The notes under the pieces are model-generated. The model was not told where the DNA came from and searched no databases. It saw nothing but the letters and a program-made list of their open reading frames with translations. 64,000 bases of DNA, from contig CAYNJC010000016.1 in the NCBI GenBank assembly GCA_964397565.1, forward strand, positions 32,210 through 96,209, written 5' to 3'. Below, piece by piece: positions 9,147 through 17,936 of the stretch. Within the stretch, counting starts at the first letter, position 1; each line of letters opens with the position of its first letter. Position numbers and translations under genes: made by a program. Source of the stretch: JAPLST01 sp964397565 (GTDB lineage Bacteria; Auribacterota; UBA3054; JAPLST01).

Positions 9147-10382
9147 TTATTCGTAGCGCAAGGCGTCGATCGGATCTAACTTGGCAGCCTTGAAAGCAGG
9201 GTACAATCCAAAGGCAATGCCGATCACGACCGAGACACAAAATGAGAACACGAGCGGGCCCACGCGCACGATCGGTTTGCTGAACGTCGTGCGAATGATC
9301 GCGCCGATGGTTTGCGTCAGGAACAGGCTCATGCAGACGCCCAACAGGCCGCCGACGAGACTGAGCACGACGGCCTCGACCAGCACCTGAATCATGATGT
9401 CGCGTTCCCGCGCGCCAATCGCTTTGCGGATGCCGATCTCGCGGATGCGCTCGTTGATCGAAGCCAGCATGATGTTCATGATGCCGATCCCGCCGACCAG
9501 CAATGAAATGCCGGCAATGATGCCGAGTGAGATGCTGAAGGCGCCGGAGATTTCCGAGAAGCGATCCAGCATTTCCTCGTTGGTGCGCACGCTGAAACTG
9601 ATGATCCGCCGGTTGAGGAAAAACAGCGTGTTGCGGATCGCCTCCGCAACCCTGGCCAGGCGCGCGCTGTCTTTCACCTCGAAATTCAAGCTGGACAAAT
9701 CTTCGCCGGTGCCGAGGCGCTTGATCGCCGTCTCGAGTGGCACAAACGTGAAACGGTTTTTCCATTGCATGAAGTGGCCGCCGCCCATGCCACTCAACGC
9801 GTAATTGCGCATCACGCCGATGACCCGAAACGGCACCCCCTTAATGTACACCCGCCGCATGAGCGCCGGCGCGCGCGCGCCAAACAACTCCTCGGCGACA
9901 GACGCGCCCAGCACCACCACGCGCGCGCCGGTCTTGCGGTCCATGTCGCAGATGAAACGGCCGTCGGCCAGCTCGTGATTGCCAATCGGCACAATCCCGT
10001 CAGTGGCGCCGATCAGCGCACACCACTGGCGCTTGCCGCGGTATTCGACAAAACTGTCTTGCAACATGACTTCCGGCGACACCGCCGACACGCCCGCCAC
10101 CGACAGCATGACGGCGGTCGCATCCGCGCGCCGCCGTTTGCGCGCCAGATGTTGGAACGCGCGCTGCGCCTCGGGGATCTGGTCGTTTTCAACCGACAGC
10201 TTCTCAATCCCGCCCTGTTCTTCAATGGCTTGCTTCCAGCCCGAAAACATGCCTTCCACAAAGGCAAACATGGTCGACAGCGCGGCCACCCCCAGGATCA
10301 CGCCCAACATCGTCAGCAATGAGCGCAGCTTGTGCGCCAGGATTTCTTTGAAGCCAACGATTATACCTTGCAGCAAGCCCAT
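9147..10382 (-). CDS. MacB-type ABC transporter permease
   Basis: A 411-residue permease of the MacB/LolC superfamily. One N-terminal membrane helix (about residues 18-42, LLTMLGVILGVAALSTMFAF) precedes a large periplasmic MacB_PCD domain (about 45-270). Three C-terminal helices form the FtsX domain, which contains the conserved GGIGIMNIMLASINER...EIGIRKAIGA. Such permeases work as dimers with a LolD-like ATPase and move substrates from the periplasmic face by mechanotransmission. The ATPase gene lies 8 nt upstream on the same strand. No MacA adaptor or TolC is encoded nearby. The substrate is unknown; the giant secreted protein downstream is a neighbour but not an established client. Confidence 0.88.
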   Translation of the reverse strand: MGLLQGIIVGFKEILAHKLRSLLTMLGVILGVAALSTMFAFVEGMFSGWKQAIEEQGGIEKLSVENDQIPEAQRAFQHLARKRRRADATAVMLSVAGVSAVSPEVMLQDSFVEYRGKRQWCALIGATDGIVPIGNHELADGRFICDMDRKTGARVVVLGASVAEELFGARAPALMRRVYIKGVPFRVIGVMRNYALSGMGGGHFMQWKNRFTFVPLETAIKRLGTGEDLSSLNFEVKDSARLARVAEAIRNTLFFLNRRIISFSVRTNEEMLDRFSEISGAFSISLGIIAGISLLVGGIGIMNIMLASINERIREIGIRKAIGARERDIMIQVLVEAVVLSLVGGLLGVCMSLFLTQTIGAIIRTTFSKPIVRVGPLVFSFCVSVVIGIAFGLYPAFKAAKLDPIDALRYE

Positions 10383-10390
10383 ATGAGAAA

Positions 10391-11119
10391 CTATGAACGA
10401 TGAACGATGAACGATGAACTTGGCGTGCCCGTGTCCTCGACAATCAACCCGTCGCGCAAGGCAATCCGGCGCTGGGTCCGGGCGGCAATGTCGTGTTCGT
10501 GCGTCACAATCAAAATCGTGCGGCCCTGACGGTGCAACTCCTCAAACAAGCGCAGAATCTGTTCGCCCGTCTTGGTGTCCAGGTTGCCGGTCGGCTCATC
10601 AGCCAGAATAATGGCCGGGTCATTCACCAAGGCGCGCGCAATGGCGGCGCGCTGGCGTTGCCCGCCGGAAAGCTGCTGTGGCAGATGATGGGCGCGATCC
10701 GTCAAGCCGACCAGCTCGACCATCGCCAATGCTTTGCGGCGCCGGGTGTGGTGATCATTGCCGGCGTAGGTCAACGGTAATTCGACATTCTGCAGCACGT
10801 TGAAGCGCGGCAGCAGATTGAAGGACTGAAACACAAAACCAATCCGCTGGTTGCGCAGGTGCGCCCGTTCATTCTGGCTGGCGCGACTGATATCGCGACC
10901 TTCGAGCACCAGCGTTCCCGTCGTCGGCCGATCAAGGCAGCCCAGCAAGTGCATCAGGGTGGACTTGCCTGAGCCGGACGGGCCGGTGATCGCAATCAGC
11001 TCGCCGGCATGCACTGCGAAACTGACGCCGTCCAATGCCGCAACCTGTACGGAATCCATGCGGTAAATCTTGCGCACGTCGCGCAACGCCACGAGCGGGT
11101 CTGTCGGCCGGGTGTCCAT
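10391..11119 (-). CDS. MacB/LolD-type ABC transporter ATPase
   Basis: A 242-residue ATPase that partners the downstream permease. It has Walker A GPSGSGKST (about residues 44-52), Q-loop FQSFNLLPR, signature LSGGQRQR, Walker B ILADEPTGNLD and an H-loop VTHEHD. This is the MacB/LolD subfamily signature (LGCLDRPTTG, GNLDT). The last residues, SSSFIVHRS, are encoded by a 7-bp tandem repeat (TGAACGA) that also supplies the stop codon, so the C-terminus is an acquired tail. Upstream on the minus strand a TACAAT box lies 8 nt before the ATG, suggesting a very short or absent leader. Confidence 0.93.
   Translation of the reverse strand: MDTRPTDPLVALRDVRKIYRMDSVQVAALDGVSFAVHAGELIAITGPSGSGKSTLMHLLGCLDRPTTGTLVLEGRDISRASQNERAHLRNQRIGFVFQSFNLLPRFNVLQNVELPLTYAGNDHHTRRRKALAMVELVGLTDRAHHLPQQLSGGQRQRAAIARALVNDPAIILADEPTGNLDTKTGEQILRLFEELHRQGRTILIVTHEHDIAARTQRRIALRDGLIVEDTGTPSSSFIVHRS
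10394..10419. repeat. TGAACGA heptamer tandem repeat (3.7 copies)
   Basis: Three full head-to-tail copies of TGAACGA plus a partial TGAAC. The array overlaps the 3' end of the ABC ATPase and encodes its last eight or so residues. It belongs to the class of short-word repeats seen at other gene ends in this window (24584, 42848, 43751, 50299). Confidence 0.85.
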
Positions 11120-11127
11120 GCGGTACT

Positions 11128-11133
11128 ATTGTA
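11128..11133 (-). promoter_or_regulatory. -10 box (TACAAT) for the MacB-type ABC operon
   Basis: On the minus strand TACAAT lies 8 nt upstream of the ATPase ATG at 11119. That spacing puts the expected transcription start at or next to the start codon. I see no good -35 at the matching distance. The rest of 11134-11405 shows no gene; it contains a GGCAC/GTGCC hairpin at 11379-11392 just past the HlyD stop that could be a weak transcription end. Confidence 0.4.
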
Positions 11134-11405
11134 GCGTTTCCGCCAGCGCCTGACAATCGCACTGCCTGCATGCGGTTCCGGCGCGTCGCACGGTGTCGTC
11201 ATCCGCAGATGGCACGGGTTATCGTTAACAAGATTGCTGATGCAGTCGCAGCGCTCGGCGCGGATGGCTGCTCGTGTTGGCCACCGCGCTAACGTGCCAT
11301 CAAAATCAATGCCAATGCATAACTATTGGTAGAATAATAGTTTGCGGCAACAGGCATGGTTGCACGGCGAGATGAAACGGCACGTATGTGCCAAACTGAA
11401 AAGCG

Positions 11406-12620
11406 CTACTGTACGCTTTCGAAGGCGGCGCGCAAACGCGCGAAGATGCGTTCGACCAACCGCAAATTCTGCGTGATGATGCCGGCACTGCCGTGCATCT
11501 CTTGCTGAAACACCAGCGACTTGTGATAGGTCGTCAGCAAGCCATCGGGCAATGACACTTGCACCAAGTACTGCTGGTCTTTGGGCATCAGCGACATGGA
11601 CTGCACCACTCCGCGCAGGAAACCATATTCACGGAAGGGATAATTATCGCAGCGAATGACGACGTGCTGCCCGCGTTGCACCTTGCCGGCGCCGGCCAGC
11701 GGCAAAAAGACTTTGCCGGTGATGCCGGCGACCGGCGGGACGATCGTGAGCACCTCGCTGTTGGCGTTGACGAATTGATTGTCGCTCCAATAATCAAACA
11801 GGGCGACCGTGCCGTCCATCGGCGCCACCAACAAATATTGCTGCTCCCATTCGCGCACCTGGCTTTCCAGGCGCTTGCAGGCGAGTTGCACGGTGATGAT
11901 CAAATTGCGCGTGACATACTCGATATCGCCGTTGACGTAGTCGAGGGTGGCGCGCGTTTCGTGCCGTTGCCGCTCGATGTCGGCCATTTCCATTTCCGAC
12001 AGCACGCCCTTTTCAAACAGCACGCGACTGCTGCGGTATTTCATCTCGATCACTTCGAGTTCTTTGGCCGTGACGACTTGCTGATGCATGAGCTTGCTGA
12101 GATGATCGCCGTATTGGATGCTGCCGACCAGATTGCTGCCGGTAGTCACGTGGGCGCGCAAGGTCTCGTAGGTGTCGAGGTTCTGAATGAAATCATTGTA
12201 GGCCGACTGCAGTTCGCCGAGCGCGGCGGCGCGGTCGAACGGCACCAGCGGCGTGTTGGTCGCATCCGCCAGGAAGGGCAGGAAGGCCTGCAGATTACGG
12301 CGCAGCGCCAAAACATCGGCCAGCCGGGCGGATGTTTCCAGCACCGCCAGGAACGTGCCGGCCGTCACCGCCGCCTTGTCGGCCACCAGCAAATGGACCC
12401 GGCCGCTGGCGCGCGCAATGACGGGGATCGGCGGATTGGCGGCGACAATCGTGATGCGCGCGTGAATGACATCCGGATAGCGGATCAGCCAGGACACCCC
12501 GCCCAGCATCAGCACGGTCAGCACAATGACGGTGATGCCCCAGTGCACAATCCAGCCGGGCACGAAGGTCATGATGTCATCGACCTCGTCGCTGGGAAGA
12601 TAGGGTTGCGGATCGGTCAT
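11406..12620 (-). CDS. HlyD-family membrane fusion protein of a peptide exporter
   Basis: A 404-residue adaptor for the C39 ABC exporter. A short acidic cytoplasmic N-terminus (MTDPQPYLPSDEVDDIM) is followed by one membrane helix (about residues 24-46). Next come a lipoyl-like segment (VIARASGRVHLLVADKAAV), a long helical hairpin (about 95-260) and the returning lipoyl/beta-barrel half (VAPMDGTVALFDYW). This is the NHLM/HlyD topology of adaptors that bridge an inner-membrane exporter to an outer-membrane channel. The chosen ATG (12620-12618) shares one base with the stop of the exporter gene (TGATG). A longer reading from 12707 would overlap the exporter by 29 codons and looks artefactual. 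No TolC homologue lies nearby. Confidence 0.85.
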   Translation of the reverse strand: MTDPQPYLPSDEVDDIMTFVPGWIVHWGITVIVLTVLMLGGVSWLIRYPDVIHARITIVAANPPIPVIARASGRVHLLVADKAAVTAGTFLAVLETSARLADVLALRRNLQAFLPFLADATNTPLVPFDRAAALGELQSAYNDFIQNLDTYETLRAHVTTGSNLVGSIQYGDHLSKLMHQQVVTAKELEVIEMKYRSSRVLFEKGVLSEMEMADIERQRHETRATLDYVNGDIEYVTRNLIITVQLACKRLESQVREWEQQYLLVAPMDGTVALFDYWSDNQFVNANSEVLTIVPPVAGITGKVFLPLAGAGKVQRGQHVVIRCDNYPFREYGFLRGVVQSMSLMPKDQQYLVQVSLPDGLLTTYHKSLVFQQEMHGSAGIITQNLRLVERIFARLRAAFESVQ

Positions 12621-14797
12621 CAGGCGCCCAGGTCGAGTTGGTCGCGCACGAGGGCGAAATACGCGCCGCGTTGCGCGACCAGTGCGGTGTGCGTGCCCTG
12701 TTCGCAAATGCGGCCGCGGTCGAGCACGAGGATATGCCCGGCATTCATGACGGTGCTGAGGCGATGCGCAATGATCAGGACCGTGCGGGCGGCGAAGAAC
12801 TGCTGCAATTCGTGCATGATCAGGCGTTCGTTGCAGGCATCCAGCGCGCTGGTCGCCTCGTCGAGGAAGACGAAATCGGGCGTGCGGTAGACGGCGCGGG
12901 CGATCAGAATACGCTGCTTCTGGCCCTGGCTGAGGCCGAGGCCGTCGGCGCCGACGCGCGTGGCATAACCAAGCGGCAGTTCGCGGACAAATTCATCCAC
13001 GCGCGCAAGCCGCACGGCCTGCAGAAAACGATCGCGATCGGGCGTCTCGTCGCCCAAGGTGACATTGCGCAGCAACGTGTCGCTGAAGAGATAGCCGTCT
13101 TGCATGACAACGCCGCAGCGCCGACGCCAGGCGGCGCTGTCGAGATGCTGCAAGGGCGCATCACCGATCACAATGCCGCCGCGCGCCGGCTCGTAGAAAC
13201 GCAGGAGCAGCTTCAACAAGGTGGTCTTGCCGCTGCCGCTGGCGCCGACAATGGCGGTGACGGCGCGCGCGGGAAAGGTCAGCGACACGTCATCCAGCGC
13301 CGGGGTGGCCGCGCCGGGATAGGTGAATTGCAGGTCATGCACATTGATGGCGAGTGCACCCGGCTCGGCCAACAGGGCGGTGGCGGTGCCGCTGGCTTCA
13401 TCCGGCAGCGCATGCACTTCCGCCAGGCGCTCGGCACTCAACGACGCATCCTGCCAGCCGTGAATGAACTCGATCAGGCGCGCGACCGGGCTGTTCATCT
13501 GCCCGATCATGTATTGCACGGCCAGCATCATGCCGAGCGTCATGCGGCCCTCAATGACTTCGCGCGCCGCCAGAAAGGAGATGATAATATCCTTGCCGGT
13601 CAGCAGCAGCATCATGCCGGCTTGCTGATACTGACTGAGCGCCAGACTCTTGATGTTCAGTTTGAACAAGGTGGCCTGCACGTGCTCCCACTCCCAGCGT
13701 TTGGTGCGTTCGCTGTTGGTCAATTTGAGTTCGGCGACGCCTTGGATCATTTGCACCAGCGCGTTGTGCGTCTCGGCCTGGCGTGCGAAGCGGGCGACAT
13801 CCAGCGCGCGTCGGCGCGGCATGAACAACAGCATCCACGCCAGGGCCGCAATCATTGCCACCGCATACACCGCCAGAATCAGGGGGCTGTAGAGCGCCAG
13901 CACGGCGGCGAAGACCAGCAGATTGACGGAGGAGAACGCGGTCAGCAAGGATGATGACGTCAGAAAACGTTCAATGCGGCGATGATCGCCAATGCGCTGC
14001 AACATGTCGCCGATCGTGCGCGCATCGAAGAACGACATCGGCAGGCGCATCAGCTTGGTCAGAAAATCAGCGACAATGGCAATGTTGACGCGCGCGCCGA
14101 TGTGCAGCAGAATCCAGCCGCGAATGAACTCGACCGCCGTCTGGCTGAGAAACAACATCAGTTGCGCCAGCAGCACGGTGTAGATAAAACCGAGATCTTG
14201 ATTGGTGATGCCAATGTCGACGATGGCTTGTGTCAGGAACGGGAAGAGCAGCGTCAGGACACTGCCGATCAGGACACCCAGCACGAGCTGTGTCAGCAAG
14301 CGGCGGTACCCCGTCAGGTAGGACAGCACGTAGAGCATGCCGCGCCGGCGCGTGGCCGTGTCGGTGTCGTCATGCACAAACGCGGGGGTCGGTTCCAGCA
14401 ACAGGACTATGCCCTCCGGTGTTCCCGCGCAAGCCCATTCGCGCAGGAATTCATCGCGCGAATAGGTCACATACCCGGCGGCGGGATCGACCACATGCAC
14501 ATGCCGGCGGTGCGCTTTCCAAATGACGACGAAATGATTCTGGCGCCAGTGCGCGATGCACGGCAGGGGCGCCTCGCGCACCAGCGCCGCGTAGGTGATG
14601 CGCGCCGCCAACGTGCGCATGCCCAGACTTTCGGCCGCGTCGCTGATGCCGGCCATGGTAACGCCTTCGCGCGTGACGCCGCAGCGCTCACGCACCATGG
14701 CGGCCGCCACGCTCTTGCCGTGGGCGCGCGCGACGATGCGCAGGCAGGTCGGCCCGCAGTCGTTGGCGTCACTCTGGCGATAGCAGGGGATTCTCAT
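12620..14797 (-). CDS. C39 peptidase-containing ABC exporter (bacteriocin/peptide type)
   Basis: A 725-residue PCAT-type transporter with three domains. Residues 1-130 are a C39 cysteine protease with all expected catalytic residues visible: Gln8, Cys14 in NDCGPTC, His88 in QNHFVV and Asp104 in VDPAAG. Residues about 160-440 are a six-helix ABC membrane domain. The C-terminal ATPase has Walker A GASGSGKT near residue 518, signature LSQGQKQR near 624 and Walker B FVFLDEATSALD. Such proteins cut a leader after a Gly-Gly pair and export the mature peptide. A matching GG-leader peptide is encoded 3.2 kb away at 18017. The start ATG overlaps the response-regulator stop (ATGA), and the HlyD gene follows with a 1-nt overlap. 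Confidence 0.95.
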   Translation of the reverse strand: MRIPCYRQSDANDCGPTCLRIVARAHGKSVAAAMVRERCGVTREGVTMAGISDAAESLGMRTLAARITYAALVREAPLPCIAHWRQNHFVVIWKAHRRHVHVVDPAAGYVTYSRDEFLREWACAGTPEGIVLLLEPTPAFVHDDTDTATRRRGMLYVLSYLTGYRRLLTQLVLGVLIGSVLTLLFPFLTQAIVDIGITNQDLGFIYTVLLAQLMLFLSQTAVEFIRGWILLHIGARVNIAIVADFLTKLMRLPMSFFDARTIGDMLQRIGDHRRIERFLTSSSLLTAFSSVNLLVFAAVLALYSPLILAVYAVAMIAALAWMLLFMPRRRALDVARFARQAETHNALVQMIQGVAELKLTNSERTKRWEWEHVQATLFKLNIKSLALSQYQQAGMMLLLTGKDIIISFLAAREVIEGRMTLGMMLAVQYMIGQMNSPVARLIEFIHGWQDASLSAERLAEVHALPDEASGTATALLAEPGALAINVHDLQFTYPGAATPALDDVSLTFPARAVTAIVGASGSGKTTLLKLLLRFYEPARGGIVIGDAPLQHLDSAAWRRRCGVVMQDGYLFSDTLLRNVTLGDETPDRDRFLQAVRLARVDEFVRELPLGYATRVGADGLGLSQGQKQRILIARAVYRTPDFVFLDEATSALDACNERLIMHELQQFFAARTVLIIAHRLSTVMNAGHILVLDRGRICEQGTHTALVAQRGAYFALVRDQLDLGA

Positions 14798-15444
14798 ACG
14801 GCGTCAAGCGGCGTCAAGTTTTCGCGAATGGCAAATTTGATCACATCGGCGGTGGTGCGCAGCCCGAGTTTCTGCAGCACGTTGTAGCGATACGTGGCAA
14901 CGCTGCGGACATTGACGCCCAAGCGGCGCGCAATTGCCTGCGCGGTCGCGCCCTCGGCCAGCAGTTGCACCAGCTCGCGTTCGCGCGCGCTCAGTTGCGC
15001 CAGTGGGTCGGCGTCATCCGCGCTGAACTGCGTGGTGTAATCGTGCAGCACGACCTGCGTGGCGGCGCTGCTGAGATATTTGCGGCCGTCGAGCGCGGCT
15101 CGCAGGGCGGCCAGCAGATCATCGAATGTGCACGTCTTGCTGAGATAGGCCATGGCGCCGGCTTTCAGCACGCGGCGAATATGGCGCACCCGCGTGCTGG
15201 CCGAGAGAATCACGACTTTGACGCCCTTCTCGGTCATGCGGCGGGTCATTTCGACGCCGTCCACGCCCGCCACGTTGATGTCCGCAATCACGATGGCCGG
15301 CGCGTGTTCGGCACATAATTGCAGGGCGGTGTGGCCATCGGCTGCCTCGCCGACGACCACAATGTCGGCGCGTTTTTCAAGCGCGCAGCGCAACGCTTCG
15401 CGGACCACGGTGTGCTCATCCACCAGTAGAACGCGCGTGCTCAT
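14794..15444 (-). CDS. LuxR/NarL-family response regulator
   Basis: A 216-residue regulator. The receiver domain (residues 1-120) has the acidic pair at D9-E10 and the phospho-acceptor Asp55 (VIADINVAGVDG). The switch serine is in VVILSAS and the conserved lysine in YLSKTC. The C-terminal LuxR-type HTH (about 150-210) begins LSARERELVQLLAEGATAQA. The ATG overlaps the histidine-kinase stop (ATGA), so kinase and regulator are a cognate pair. A much longer reading starting at 15906 is an out-of-frame run through the kinase gene and was rejected. The likely targets are the divergent promoters in the 17733-18016 gap, an inference from position. Confidence 0.93.
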   Translation of the reverse strand: MSTRVLLVDEHTVVREALRCALEKRADIVVVGEAADGHTALQLCAEHAPAIVIADINVAGVDGVEMTRRMTEKGVKVVILSASTRVRHIRRVLKAGAMAYLSKTCTFDDLLAALRAALDGRKYLSSAATQVVLHDYTTQFSADDADPLAQLSARERELVQLLAEGATAQAIARRLGVNVRSVATYRYNVLQKLGLRTTADVIKFAIRENLTPLDAV

Positions 15445-17732
15445 GCGGGCACCGCCGCGGCGGACGGTTCTGGCGCATGCGCCCGCGCGAACTCGACGGC
15501 AAACGTGGCGCCATGCCCGGCTTCGCTCTGGCAGATGACGCGCGCGCCCATGCGCTCCGCCAGACTCTTGACAATCGAAAGACCCAGGCCGGTCGTGTGT
15601 TCGCCGCCGGTCGGCTTGGCGCTCAGACGCGCAAATTTGCCGAAGACACGCTGCTTGTCGCCCTCGGTCAAACCCGGGCCCTGGTCGCGCACCTCGAAGC
15701 GCACAAAGGCCTCGGCATCGCACACCCGCACCGTCACGCAGGTCTGCAACGGCGAATACTTGACCGCATTCGAAATCAAATTGTCGAGAATCTGGCGCGT
15801 GGCGCTGGTGTCGGCCACGATCAGCGCGCGTACCGTCGTCTGCTGATACTCCAGCGCAATGGCCTTGCGGTGTGCCCGTTCGGTGAAGTCGGTCACGGCA
15901 TCGCACGCCACCTGGCCAAGATCGATAACATCGTTGCGTAACGTCATCACGCCCTGTTCAATGGCGTCACTGGTAAGCAGGTTGGTGATGATTTCCAGCA
16001 TGCGATCGACGGTCTTGGCAATCGTCTTCATGTGATCGTCGAGCTCGACCGGCGCGATGTGGGCCGGGTCAAACTCAATCAGCCCGGCAATGGAACTGAT
16101 GACCGTGAGCGGATTGCGCAGATCGTGGGCGGCAATGCTGAGCAACTCGTTTTTTTCATTGATCAGTCTGCTCAACGTGGTGTTGAGTTGCGCCAGCTCA
16201 ACGTTCTTCAGCCGGTAGATCTCGGCCTCGCGCCGCGCGTTTTCAACACCGTGAATGGCCTGCAGCTTGTGCAGGGTCTCATCCGACTTGGCATTAAACA
16301 CTTCCTCTTTGATGTCGTGAAACACGCGCTGGTGGTGCAGCGCCTCGGCCAGGTGCCCTTGCGCTTCATACACCTGCGAGAGGCGCGCGTGGGTCTTGTA
16401 CAGAACATCCTTGGCACCCAGCTGGGTGGCGCAGGCCAGCGCCTCTTCCAGCACCGGCAGGGCCTCGTCCAGCGCGCCGTGGTAGACATGCGCCGTGCCG
16501 ATGCCCAACAAGGCCTCGGCTTCACGCCGCCGCGCGTGCAATGCGCGCGCCAGATCAAGACTCTGCTGGTACGCCGCAATCGCGTTCGCGCAATCCTCCA
16601 GCGCCAAATGCACGCTGCCGATGTCACACAATGTGTTGGCGGTGGTGTGCTCGTCGGCCAGCGTGCGCGAAATAGCAAGACTTTCCAGCAAGTAGGTGAG
16701 CGCCATGTGGTAGTCGCGCGCACGATGATACACGCCGCCGATGTTGCCCAAGGCAATCGCCTCGCCCGGCTTGTCACCGAGGGTCTGGCGCAAACTGAGG
16801 CTCTTCTTGAGATGCTCACGCGCACTGTCAAAGTCGTTGGTCTCGACAAAGACCTGCGCGATGTTGTTCAGGCAATTCGCTTCACTTTCCTGGTTGTTGT
16901 CAGCCTGCGCGATCGTCAGGCTCTTGAAAAAACACTCGAGCGCGCGCGGGTAGTCGCTCATCTGCTGGTAGACGACACCCATGTTGGAGTGGGCGCGCGC
17001 TTCACTGTGGGCGTCGCCCAGCTCGTGCGCCAACTGCAGGCACTCGCCATAACACACCAGCGCATCCGAATACATGCCCGTGTTTTCGTAGACCAAGCCG
17101 AGATTGTTGACCGTGTTGACCAAGCCCTGCTTGTCCGACAAGGAGCGCCGGATCGCCATGCTGCGCCGCAGATACTCGAGCGCGGCGGTTGTGTCGCCCA
17201 AGCGACTGCACAACGAGCCCATGTTGTTCAGCAGCGAGGCCTCGTCACGCTGATTGGGCGCGTGCGCGACCAGGCGCAAACTCTCGCGGTAGGCCTCTAA
17301 TGCTTCACGCAACATGCCGCTGTGCATGCGCAGGCGACCGATGCGCTTGAACAGCGTCGCCGCTTGGTCGCACTGCTGCAGCGCCACGGCCAGCGCCGCG
17401 GCCGTGTGATAGTGCTGTACCGCCGTGTCAAGGGTGCCGCGCTGCTGGGCAATGCGCGCCAAGACCACCTGCGTGTCGAGCTGCAACGCCTGCTGCTGCT
17501 GCGCCTCGGCGAATTGCTGCGCGTGCGCGCTGAAGGCCAACGCATTGTCCAGATCGCCGTCTTCAAGCGCGATCTGTGCCAGACACAAATTGCTGCGCGC
17601 CACGCCCACCAGATAGCCGGAATCGCGCGCGCAGTCGCGGGCACGCTCGGCAATGCGCCGCGCGCTGTGGCGATTGCTGGTACACAACTGCCACGCCTCG
17701 GCATTGAGCGCATCTATCTGGTACGGGGTCAT
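15441..17732 (-). CDS. Cytosolic TPR-repeat sensor histidine kinase
   Basis: A 763-residue kinase with no signal peptide or membrane helix. About residues 20-430 are tandem TPR units (repeated patterns such as LLNNMGSLCSRLGDTTAALE and NLGLVYENTGMYSDAL). A helical linker (about 440-530) leads to the HisKA box AAHDLRNPLTVI, whose His is near residue 535, and to a HATPase domain with NLISNAVKYSP, DQGPGLT and TGLGLSIVKSL. This is the soluble TPR-kinase class, in which ligand or partner binding to the TPRs is thought to control the kinase. I chose the ATG at 17732, not the upstream TTG at 17783, because the TTG lies inside the apparent -35 box. It is the first gene of the kinase-regulator-exporter-adaptor operon. 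Confidence 0.92.
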   Translation of the reverse strand: MTPYQIDALNAEAWQLCTSNRHSARRIAERARDCARDSGYLVGVARSNLCLAQIALEDGDLDNALAFSAHAQQFAEAQQQQALQLDTQVVLARIAQQRGTLDTAVQHYHTAAALAVALQQCDQAATLFKRIGRLRMHSGMLREALEAYRESLRLVAHAPNQRDEASLLNNMGSLCSRLGDTTAALEYLRRSMAIRRSLSDKQGLVNTVNNLGLVYENTGMYSDALVCYGECLQLAHELGDAHSEARAHSNMGVVYQQMSDYPRALECFFKSLTIAQADNNQESEANCLNNIAQVFVETNDFDSAREHLKKSLSLRQTLGDKPGEAIALGNIGGVYHRARDYHMALTYLLESLAISRTLADEHTTANTLCDIGSVHLALEDCANAIAAYQQSLDLARALHARRREAEALLGIGTAHVYHGALDEALPVLEEALACATQLGAKDVLYKTHARLSQVYEAQGHLAEALHHQRVFHDIKEEVFNAKSDETLHKLQAIHGVENARREAEIYRLKNVELAQLNTTLSRLINEKNELLSIAAHDLRNPLTVISSIAGLIEFDPAHIAPVELDDHMKTIAKTVDRMLEIITNLLTSDAIEQGVMTLRNDVIDLGQVACDAVTDFTERAHRKAIALEYQQTTVRALIVADTSATRQILDNLISNAVKYSPLQTCVTVRVCDAEAFVRFEVRDQGPGLTEGDKQRVFGKFARLSAKPTGGEHTTGLGLSIVKSLAERMGARVICQSEAGHGATFAVEFARAHAPEPSAAAVPA

Positions 17733-17754
17733 GTAAGGTTCGTGCAAGTGACCT

Positions 17755-17783
17755 ATTATACACACTCGTCTGTGTTTTGACAA
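17755..17783 (-). promoter_or_regulatory. Sigma70-like promoter of the kinase-exporter operon
   Basis: Read on the minus strand, TTGTCA (17783-17778), a 17-nt spacer and a perfect TATAAT (17760-17755). The predicted start near 17748 leaves a leader of about 16 nt before the kinase ATG. The promoter diverges from that of the peptide gene, with 154 bp between the two -35 boxes. Confidence 0.75.
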
Positions 17784-17884
17784 TCACCCTCGCCGCGCGC
17801 CCCGGAAAAATGCCTGACAAACCCCAAAACACACATCGTAGCATGAATAAATACACTGTAAAGCAAGGTATGTGTATTCGTAAA

Positions 17885-17928
17885 GCATTGCAATGCAAAT
17901 GTATATATTTGTAATGCATAATCATGCA
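17885..17928. promoter_or_regulatory. Palindromic operator candidates between the divergent promoters
   Basis: This AT-rich stretch just upstream of the peptide gene's -35 holds three dyads: GCATTGCAATGC (17885-17896, perfect), CAAAT-6-ATTTG (17896-17911) and TGCAT-4-ATGCA (17915-17928). The word AATGCA recurs exactly 21 bp apart (17892 and 17913), two helical turns. A dimeric LuxR/NarL-type regulator, such as the one at 14794, could bind here; that assignment is inference. Confidence 0.5.
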
Positions 17929-17936
17929 CGAAATAC

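Noticed and set aside
14794..15906. A 370-residue version of the response regulator.
   Set aside because: The first 154 residues are an out-of-frame translation of the kinase C-terminus. The ATG at 15444 begins exactly at the receiver domain and overlaps the kinase stop.
17733..17783. A TTG start for the histidine kinase giving 17 extra residues.
   Set aside because: The TTG is part of the TTGTCA -35 box of the kinase promoter, which predicts a transcript starting near 17748.
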